From assembly GCA_035496575.1 (NCBI GenBank), contig DATJEN010000138.1, positions 1 through 28,651 of the forward strand: a stretch of DNA of 28,651 bases. Reading direction: 5' to 3'. Positions within the stretch are counted from its first letter, which is position 1; the number at the start of each line of letters is the position of its first letter. Origin of the DNA: PALSA-1355 sp035496575. GTDB taxonomy: Bacteria; Planctomycetota; Planctomycetia; Pirellulales; PALSA-1355. The notes beneath the pieces are model-generated. The model was not told the origin of the DNA and ran no database searches. It saw nothing but the letters and a program-made list of their open reading frames with translations. Position numbers and translations under genes: made by a program. Below, in pieces: positions 23,067 to 28,651 of the stretch.

Positions 23067-25232
23067 ATGTCGCACAACATCCGCTTCGTTTTTGTCCTGC
23101 ACGACCATCAACCCGTCGGCAACTTCGATCACGTATTCGAGCAGGCATACCAGGACAGCTATCGCCGCTTCCTGGACGTCTTTGAGCGCTACCCCAGCTT
23201 GAAGTTGGCACTGCACACGAGCGGTCCGCTGCTCGAGTGGCTCGATGCGAATCACGGCGAGTATCTCGATCGCCTCGCCCGGCTGGTGGCCGACGGTCGG
23301 ATCGAAATCATCGGCGGCGCGTTCTATGAGCCGATTCTGTCGATGATTCCACGCCGCGATCGGATCGGGCAGATTCAAAGTTACTCGCGCTACCTGGAAA
23401 ACCGCTTGGGCGCGCACATCCGCGGCATGTGGATTCCCGAGCGCGTCTGGGAACAGAGCATGACCAGCGACCTGGCCGCGGCTGGCGTCCAGTACACGTT
23501 TCTGGATGACTTCCATTTCAAAAATGCGGGCCTCTCGGATGATCAGTTGCACGGCTATTACCTGACCGAAGACGACGGACAGATGTTGGCCGTGTTTCCG
23601 GACAGCGAGCCGTTGCGGTACATGATCCCGTTCCGGCCACCGCAGGAGACCATCGACTATCTAGGCCGCATCGCAGCGCAGTTTCCAGGCGCGATTGCCG
23701 TATTCGGAGACGACGGCGAAAAGCTGGGCGCGTGGCCCGAAACGAAAAAGTCTGTCTACGACGACGGCTGGCTCACTCAGTTTTTCGACCTGCTGGTGCA
23801 AAACGAAAGCTGGATTCAGTCGGTCACGCCGTCGGAGGTGGTCGATTCGACACCGCCGATCGATAAGATTTATCTGCCCGAAGGCAGCTATCGCGAGATG
23901 ACCGAATGGGTGCTGCCGTCGGAGCAGTTGGCGGAATATGCCGCGGTGCGGCGCGAGCTCGAGCATGATGAGCGCTGGCCGCGGATCGCGCGTTTCGTGC
24001 GCGGAGGTTTTTGGCGCAACTTCCGCATCAAGTATCCCGAAGCCAACGAGATGTATTCGCGCATGATGTCGGTCAGCCGCCGTCTGCAAGCGGCTGAAGA
24101 TGCCCATCTGCGCGGCGCGGCGCTCGACGATGCTCGCCGCGCCCTTTATCGCGGGCAATGCAACTGCGGATATTGGCATGGCGCGTTCGGCGGCGTTTAC
24201 TTGCCGCATCTGCGGAACGCCGTCTATCGCGAGCTCATCACCGCGGACAACCTGCTCGATCGACTCACCAACAAGCCCAAATCTCGCGTCGAACTAAGTT
24301 CCGACGACCTGAACTTCGATGGGCGACAGGAAGTCCAGCTTGCGAACGAGGAGCTCGTCGCGATCTTTGCCCCCAGCCGCGGCGGCATGCTCTATGAACT
24401 CGACGTGCGCTCGATCGCGCACAACTTGCTGGCAACTTTGAGCCGCCAGCCGGAAGCCTACCATCGCAAGGTCTCCGAGGGCGCCAATGGCCGCAACGAC
24501 GTCGCGGGCGTAACCGATCGAATCATCTTCAAGCAAGAAGGGCTCGACGAGCGGCTGCAATACGACCAGCACCCTCGCAAGAGCCTGCTCGACCACTTTT
24601 ATGCCCCAAACACGTCGCTCGAGCAGGTCGCCCGCGGACAAGCTGACCAGCTCGCCGATTTTGCCTTCCGGCCTTACGAAGCTCGCTTGCGACGGAATCC
24701 GCAGCGGATGCAGGTTCAACTGACGGCCAGCGGTCTGGCGGCCGGAGCTCAGGTGAAAATCACGAAAAGCGTGACGCTCGAAGCCGGCAGCTCGACGTTG
24801 GAGATCGCTTACCTGCTCGAGGGGTTGCCGCGCGACCGCGAAATGCTCTTTGGCGTGGAATTCAACTTCGCCGGCATGCCAGCGGGCGCCGACGACCGAT
24901 TCTTCTACGGCGAATCTCGCCAGCGGCTTGGACAGCTTGGCGCGCGTCTCGACCTGTCGGACTGCCAGCAGATTGGGCTCGTCGACGAGTGGCTGGGACT
25001 CGACGTCGATCTGACGATCTCGAGGCCCGCGCGGCTGTGGACGTTCCCCATCGAAAGCGTGAGCCAGTCGGAAGGCGGATTTGAGCTCGTGCACCAGTCG
25101 GTCGTCGTCCAGCCGCATTGGCTGCTCGCGCCGGATGCCGAGGGCCGCTGGTCGGTGGTCATGAACTTGGGGATCGCGACTCGCGCAGCCCAAGCGCAGC
25201 TCGAACACGCCGCCGTGGCGCTCACGCACTGA
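23067..25232 (+). CDS. GH57 alpha-amylase / 4-alpha-glucanotransferase
   Basis: This 721-residue alpha-glucan-active enzyme belongs to glycoside hydrolase family 57. The conserved regions are visible: HDHQPVGNF (12-20), GGAFYEPIL (83-91), the nucleophile Glu125 in MWIPERVWE, the acid/base Asp in FGDDGEKLGAWP (Asp215 or Asp216), and CNCGYWHGAFGGVYL. After the catalytic barrel come DUF1925/DUF1926-type beta domains (from about residue 400). One stretch, HPRKSLLDHFYAP, is typical of the Thermococcus-type 4-alpha-glucanotransferases. There is no signal peptide, so it acts on internal glucan. Which activity dominates cannot be read. The ATG at 23067 is used because SHNIRFVFVLHDHQP is the family's N-terminus; the alternative at 23034 adds 11 residues. 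TATAAC (23004-23009) lies upstream, so it may have its own promoter. Confidence 0.92.
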   Translation: MSHNIRFVFVLHDHQPVGNFDHVFEQAYQDSYRRFLDVFERYPSLKLALHTSGPLLEWLDANHGEYLDRLARLVADGRIEIIGGAFYEPILSMIPRRDRIGQIQSYSRYLENRLGAHIRGMWIPERVWEQSMTSDLAAAGVQYTFLDDFHFKNAGLSDDQLHGYYLTEDDGQMLAVFPDSEPLRYMIPFRPPQETIDYLGRIAAQFPGAIAVFGDDGEKLGAWPETKKSVYDDGWLTQFFDLLVQNESWIQSVTPSEVVDSTPPIDKIYLPEGSYREMTEWVLPSEQLAEYAAVRRELEHDERWPRIARFVRGGFWRNFRIKYPEANEMYSRMMSVSRRLQAAEDAHLRGAALDDARRALYRGQCNCGYWHGAFGGVYLPHLRNAVYRELITADNLLDRLTNKPKSRVELSSDDLNFDGRQEVQLANEELVAIFAPSRGGMLYELDVRSIAHNLLATLSRQPEAYHRKVSEGANGRNDVAGVTDRIIFKQEGLDERLQYDQHPRKSLLDHFYAPNTSLEQVARGQADQLADFAFRPYEARLRRNPQRMQVQLTASGLAAGAQVKITKSVTLEAGSSTLEIAYLLEGLPRDREMLFGVEFNFAGMPAGADDRFFYGESRQRLGQLGARLDLSDCQQIGLVDEWLGLDVDLTISRPARLWTFPIESVSQSEGGFELVHQSVVVQPHWLLAPDAEGRWSVVMNLGIATRAAQAQLEHAAVALTH

Positions 25233-25233
25233 G

Positions 25234-25260
25234 AAGCCCGGCTTTTCCCCGCGGGCGCTT
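25234..25260. terminator. Possible shared terminator between the GH57 gene and bioD
   Basis: AAGCCCG (25234-25240) can pair with CGGGCGCTT (25252-25260), with a two-base bulge, in the 29-base gap where the two genes converge. The loop contains TTTT, but no T-run follows the stem, so it is weak. Confidence 0.25.
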
Positions 25261-25261
25261 A

Positions 25262-25966
25262 TCACGCCGAGTCCGTCGCAGTGGCAAGCGCAAACCAATC
25301 TACGCCCGCGGTGAACGCGCGCGCGCCGTATTCGAGCTCGGCCAGCAGGGGCGCTACCGCTCTGGTGCGGATTTCACGAGCGTTGGCTCTTACGCTTTCG
25401 TCCGCGACTTGCGAAACCCGGTTGAGGACGATGCCCGCCACGGGGATACCGTCGCGAAACGTGGCCGCGGCGATCAAGGTTTGCAGAACATGATTGATCG
25501 TGCCCAGCGCGTTGCGCGCGACGACGATTAGCGGAAAACCAAAGTCACAAGCCAGGTCGGCCACGAACTCGTCTTCGCCCAAGGGAGACATGAAGCCACC
25601 CGCGCCTTCCACCACGACGAGATCGGAGCGCTCGAGCCAAGGATCGAGGCCCGCGCGAAGCAATTCGGCGTCGAGCCGCCGGCCCTCGGCTTCAGCCGCC
25701 AGGTGGGGCGCAAGCGGCGCCGCGAAGCGCTGGGGGCAAACCTCGTCGAGCGTGCCAGGTCTTCCGGCCGCCTCCCACAAGGCAAGCGCATCCTCCGAAA
25801 CCAGCCCACTGCCTTCGACTCGACAACCGCTGGCGGCCGGCTTGTAAACGCCCACGCGATGCCCGGCATCCACCAGTGCGCGGGCGATCAAGGCCGCGAC
25901 ATACGTTTTACCAACTTCCGTGTCGGTGCCGGTGATGAACAAGCCGCGGGCCGGTTTGCGCGTCAT
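25262..25966 (-). CDS. bioD: Dethiobiotin synthetase
   Basis: BioD closes the ureido ring of dethiobiotin from 7,8-diaminopelargonate, CO2 and ATP. The 234-residue length is normal. The P-loop is GTDTEVGKTYVA (13-24), the substrate lysine segment is YKPAASGC (Lys42), and the VVEGAGGFMSPL motif is clear; the downstream NALGTINHVLQTL segment and the GIVLNRV strand also fit. No other biotin gene is in the window, so it is an orphan here. The ATG at 25966 is only 15 bases from the start of the divergent aguB gene, so the promoter of each must overlap the other gene or the transcripts are leaderless. Confidence 0.95.
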   Translation of the reverse strand: MTRKPARGLFITGTDTEVGKTYVAALIARALVDAGHRVGVYKPAASGCRVEGSGLVSEDALALWEAAGRPGTLDEVCPQRFAAPLAPHLAAEAEGRRLDAELLRAGLDPWLERSDLVVVEGAGGFMSPLGEDEFVADLACDFGFPLIVVARNALGTINHVLQTLIAAATFRDGIPVAGIVLNRVSQVADESVRANAREIRTRAVAPLLAELEYGARAFTAGVDWFALATATDSA

Positions 25967-25981
25967 GCGGCGTAAGTTACC

Positions 25982-26890
25982 ATGAAAGCGATGACGAGCT
26001 CAAACAACTCAAACAGCCGTCCCGGCGCTGATCGGGCCGTGGTGGCCTTGGTGCAAATGAGCGGAGCGCCGGCAAAGGAGCGCAACGTCGAGAAGGCGCT
26101 TGCGCGGATTTCGGAAGCCGCGGCGGCCGGCGCCAACATCGTGTGCTTGCAAGAGCTTTTTGCGGGCCAATATCCTTGCCAAAGCGAAGACCACGCGCGC
26201 TTTGACCAGGCCGAGCCCATCCCCGGTCCCACGGCCGACGCACTGGCCGAGGCGGCGCAAGCGCACCAAGTCGTCATCGTGGGCTCGCTGTTCGAGCGCC
26301 GCGCGGCGGGACTCTATCACAACACGGCGGTGGTGTTCGACGCCGATGGATCGCTCGTCGGCAAGTATCGCAAGATGCACATACCGGATGACCCGCTGTA
26401 CTACGAGAAATTCTATTTCACGCCGGGGGATCTGGGCTTCAGCGCCTTCGACACGCGCTACGGACGAGTGGGCGTTTGCGTGTGCTGGGACCAGTGGTAT
26501 CCCGAGGCCGCGCGACTCACGGCGCTCGCCGGCGCACAGATTCTTTTTTATCCCACCGCCATCGGCTGGTTACCGGGCGAAAAAGAGCAGTACGGCGCGA
26601 GCCAACATTCCGCCTGGGAGACCATGATGCGCAGCCACGCCATCGCCAATGGCGTTTTCGTGGCCGCTGCCAACCGCACCGGGCGCGAAGGCCAGCTCGA
26701 GTTCTGGGGCGCTTCCTTCCTGGCCGATCCCAATGGCAACGTGCTCGCGCGGGCCGCTCACGAAAAGGAAGAGACGCTGCTGGTGGAATGCGACTTCGAC
26801 AAAATCGACGTCGTGCGGACGCACTGGCCTTTCTTGCGCGACCGCCGCATCGATGCTTATGCCGATCTCACCAAGCGCTTTCTCGATTGA
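25982..26890 (+). CDS. aguB: N-carbamoylputrescine amidohydrolase
   Basis: AguB hydrolyses N-carbamoylputrescine to putrescine, CO2 and ammonia. It is a carbon-nitrogen hydrolase of the nitrilase superfamily. The catalytic triad is Glu58 (CLQELF), Lys131 (KYRKMHIPDDP) and Cys168 (VCWDQWYPEAARL). The family-specific FYFTPGD, FYPTAIG and ANGVFVAAANRTG segments are present. The 302-residue length is normal. The ATG at 25982 gives a short Ser/Asn-rich lead-in before the domain; the ATG at 25991 is equally possible and no Shine-Dalgarno separates them. aguA follows after 29 bases, and the pair forms one pathway. Confidence 0.94.
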   Translation: MKAMTSSNNSNSRPGADRAVVALVQMSGAPAKERNVEKALARISEAAAAGANIVCLQELFAGQYPCQSEDHARFDQAEPIPGPTADALAEAAQAHQVVIVGSLFERRAAGLYHNTAVVFDADGSLVGKYRKMHIPDDPLYYEKFYFTPGDLGFSAFDTRYGRVGVCVCWDQWYPEAARLTALAGAQILFYPTAIGWLPGEKEQYGASQHSAWETMMRSHAIANGVFVAAANRTGREGQLEFWGASFLADPNGNVLARAAHEKEETLLVECDFDKIDVVRTHWPFLRDRRIDAYADLTKRFLD

Positions 26891-26919
26891 TCTGGCCTGG
26901 GCTGTTTGGCTGACCCGAC

Positions 26920-27954
26920 ATGCATTCGACGAGCGGCACTCCCCGATCGCTTGGTTACCGGCTGCCCGCCGAGTGGGAACCCCATGCCGCCACGTGGCTC
27001 TCTTGGCCGCATAAAGAGGCGACCTGGCCCGGCAAGTTCGAGCCCATTCCCGACGTTTGGACCGCGCTCGTGCGAACGCTGGCCGAGTTCGAAACCGTGT
27101 GCATCTGCGCGGGCGGTGAAGCCGTGATGGCCGAGGCGCGCCGCCACGTCGGCAACCTCCCCAATGTGCGGCTCTTCGACATTAAGACCGACGACGTGTG
27201 GGCCCGCGATCATGGCCCGATGTTTCTGGGCGCTCATAGCGCGTTGCCGCCGGCGCTCGTGGATTGGAAGTACAACGCGTGGGGCGGCAAGTATCCGCCC
27301 TTCGATCTCGATGACGCCGTTCCCCGGCAGGTGGCCGAAATCACCGGCCGGCGCCGCTTCGAGCCCGGCATCATCCTGGAAGGCGGGGCGATCGACGGCA
27401 ACGGCGCCGGCACGCTGCTCACCACCGAGCCGTGCCTCTTGAATCCGAATCGCAATCCCGAGCTATCGCTGGAAGACGTCGAGCGCTACCTGCGCGACTA
27501 CTGCTGCGCGGAAAAAATCCTGTGGCTAGCCGGCGGGATTGTCGGAGACGACACGGACGGGCATATCGATGAGCTGGCTCGGTTCGTTTCGGAAACAACC
27601 GTGCTGGCGGCGCTCGAAGACGACCCGCGCGACGAGAACTTTGAACCGCTCAACGACAACTACCGCCGCTTGCTGACGATGAGCGATGCGCGCGGCCGGT
27701 TGCTGGAAGTCATCCCCGTGCCCATGCCGCGCGCCATGTACTACGACGATCAGCGGCTGCCGGCATCGTATATGAACTTCTACATCGCCAACGGAGTGGT
27801 CGTGGCGCCGCAATTTAACGACCCGGCTGACGCGACCGCCCTCGAGATCCTCGCGCGCGTGTTTCCCGGCCGCGCCATCCGCGGACTAGCCGCCAAGGAC
27901 CTGGTATGGGGCCTGGGCGCCTTTCACTGCATCACGCAGCAGCAGCCGCAGTAG
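26920..27954 (+). CDS. aguA: Agmatine deiminase
   Basis: AguA converts agmatine to N-carbamoylputrescine and ammonia, the step before AguB. It belongs to the peptidyl-arginine deiminase-like fold. Visible family features are LPAEWEPHAATWLSWPH (near 15-31), the DVWARDHGPMF segment with substrate-binding Asp residues, EGGAIDGNG, DDTDGHIDELARFV with the catalytic His, and the nucleophile Cys337 in GLGAFHCITQQQP near the C-terminus. The 344-residue length is normal. It lies 29 bases after aguB with no strong Shine-Dalgarno and is probably in the same transcript. It converges on the cut gene at the window end. Confidence 0.96.
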   Translation: MHSTSGTPRSLGYRLPAEWEPHAATWLSWPHKEATWPGKFEPIPDVWTALVRTLAEFETVCICAGGEAVMAEARRHVGNLPNVRLFDIKTDDVWARDHGPMFLGAHSALPPALVDWKYNAWGGKYPPFDLDDAVPRQVAEITGRRRFEPGIILEGGAIDGNGAGTLLTTEPCLLNPNRNPELSLEDVERYLRDYCCAEKILWLAGGIVGDDTDGHIDELARFVSETTVLAALEDDPRDENFEPLNDNYRRLLTMSDARGRLLEVIPVPMPRAMYYDDQRLPASYMNFYIANGVVVAPQFNDPADATALEILARVFPGRAIRGLAAKDLVWGLGAFHCITQQQPQ

Positions 27955-27963
27955 CGGAAACGG

Positions 27964-28651
27964 CTAGGGCGCGACATAAAACAGCGCCAGCCGATTTCCC
28001 AACTGGCTGCCGGAGGTCGGCACGAGTTCGAGCGAACTCTCGAAGCTCACCGGTTCGAGAACCAGGTAGCGCCAGGCCAGCGTGCCGCGCCGGCCGCTGA
28101 GCGCCCGGTAAAAATTCTGACCTTCGCCAGGCTTTCCCCAAAAAGCGTCGAGATCGGCCATGGGCCAGCCCGGACAATCGCGGCCATCCACTTTGCAACT
28201 CGCGATCCCGGTCGATGCGCCGGCCGGCTGATCGTAGATGAGCGCAACCCAGCGACCCTTGCCGAGCTGCCGGCACAATTGCGACTGGGGCGAACCCGCC
28301 GGCTCAAAAATGCCGCGCAGTCGCATGCGGCCGCGATAATCGTCCTTCGTGCGGTCGCTAGCGCGATCGACCGACATGGAGATTGCGACCTTCTCGATCG
28401 GCTTGGATCCGCGGTTGTGCGCGGCCACGCTCAGCCCCTTTCCATAGGGCATGGCCAGCAGGCTGGCTGCTCCTTCTTTCACCGCCATCACCAGCGTGTC
28501 AAAGTCCTTCGCGCCTGCCGTGTAGGCGGGGAACCAGTACCTGGCCGGTGCTGCAATGGCCGGAAGCGATTCGCCGTCGATGGTTACTTCCAGCCACAGG
28601 TCTTCGCTGGCAACCAGCGCGCTGGCCCCCCGCAGCTTTAGCCAGTTCACG
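27964..28651 (-). CDS. Hypothetical protein, C-terminal part (cut by window end)
   Basis: The last 228 or so residues of a longer protein are seen; the codon at 28648-28650 is GTG and is probably an internal Val. I do not recognise a named family with confidence. The segment alternates beta-like strands (WLEVTIDGESLPAIAAPARYWF, LLAMPYGKGLSVAAHN, YRGRMRLRGIFEP) with few helices and has an internal Cys pair (CKVDGRDCPGW). The end, GRRGTLAWRYLVLEPVSF, resembles the closing strands of DUF2961-type proteins, which I would put forward only as a possibility. It converges on aguA with nine bases between the stop codons. Confidence 0.7.
   Translation of the reverse strand, partial: VNWLKLRGASALVASEDLWLEVTIDGESLPAIAAPARYWFPAYTAGAKDFDTLVMAVKEGAASLLAMPYGKGLSVAAHNRGSKPIEKVAISMSVDRASDRTKDDYRGRMRLRGIFEPAGSPQSQLCRQLGKGRWVALIYDQPAGASTGIASCKVDGRDCPGWPMADLDAFWGKPGEGQNFYRALSGRRGTLAWRYLVLEPVSFESSLELVPTSGSQLGNRLALFYVAP

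Overview
The window is a GC-rich chromosomal segment that reads as a planctomycete, probably Pirellulales-like. I infer this from the mix of proteins: a HEAT/tetratricopeptide-like secreted protein, a DUF2617-like protein, a lysine-rich SPKK peptide, a LysM/YkuD envelope protein and many genes with weak or no Shine-Dalgarno (SD) sequence. GTG and TTG starts are common. I see no tRNA, rRNA, CRISPR array, insertion sequence, phage gene or origin. The ends of the window cut two genes: ilvD on the left and an unrecognised protein on the right.

Layout. 1-485 is the end of ilvD (+). 502-6028 is a leftward block: a nuclease-fold-like hypothetical, pyrE, a LysM/L,D-transpeptidase-like protein, rarA and a PA0069-type radical SAM protein. 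6250-9130 runs rightward: a Ca2+/H+ antiporter, a CPBP membrane protease and a DUF2617-like protein. 9133-18022 is a long leftward block: alpha/beta hydrolase, HEAT/TPR-like secreted protein, GT2 glycosyltransferase, receiver-only response regulator, glyA, a HExxH protein with a lectin-like domain, a DEAD-box helicase and a 44-residue SPKK peptide. 18525-25232 is rightward: aspartate aminotransferase, a small membrane protein, then a glycogen/alpha-glucan cluster (glgA, a galT-like gene, a GH57 enzyme). bioD (-) is followed by the divergent pair aguB-aguA, which would convert agmatine to putrescine, and then by the cut gene.

How the genes fit together. Most are housekeeping genes. The clearest functional groups are glgA, the galT-like nucleotidyltransferase and GH57 (alpha-glucan synthesis and turnover) and aguB with aguA (polyamine synthesis).

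The less ordinary observations are these: a YkuD domain whose catalytic S-H-G-C-x-R signature reads L-P-G-S-x-S; two interleaved inverted repeats just upstream of the ribosome-binding site of the SPKK peptide, which could form a pseudoknot; a zinc-peptidase-like domain joined to a PA-IL-like lectin domain; a PD-(D/E)XK-like protein; and an 18-bp palindrome between the radical SAM and antiporter genes. Nothing in the window amounts to an obvious new multi-gene defence or mobile system.
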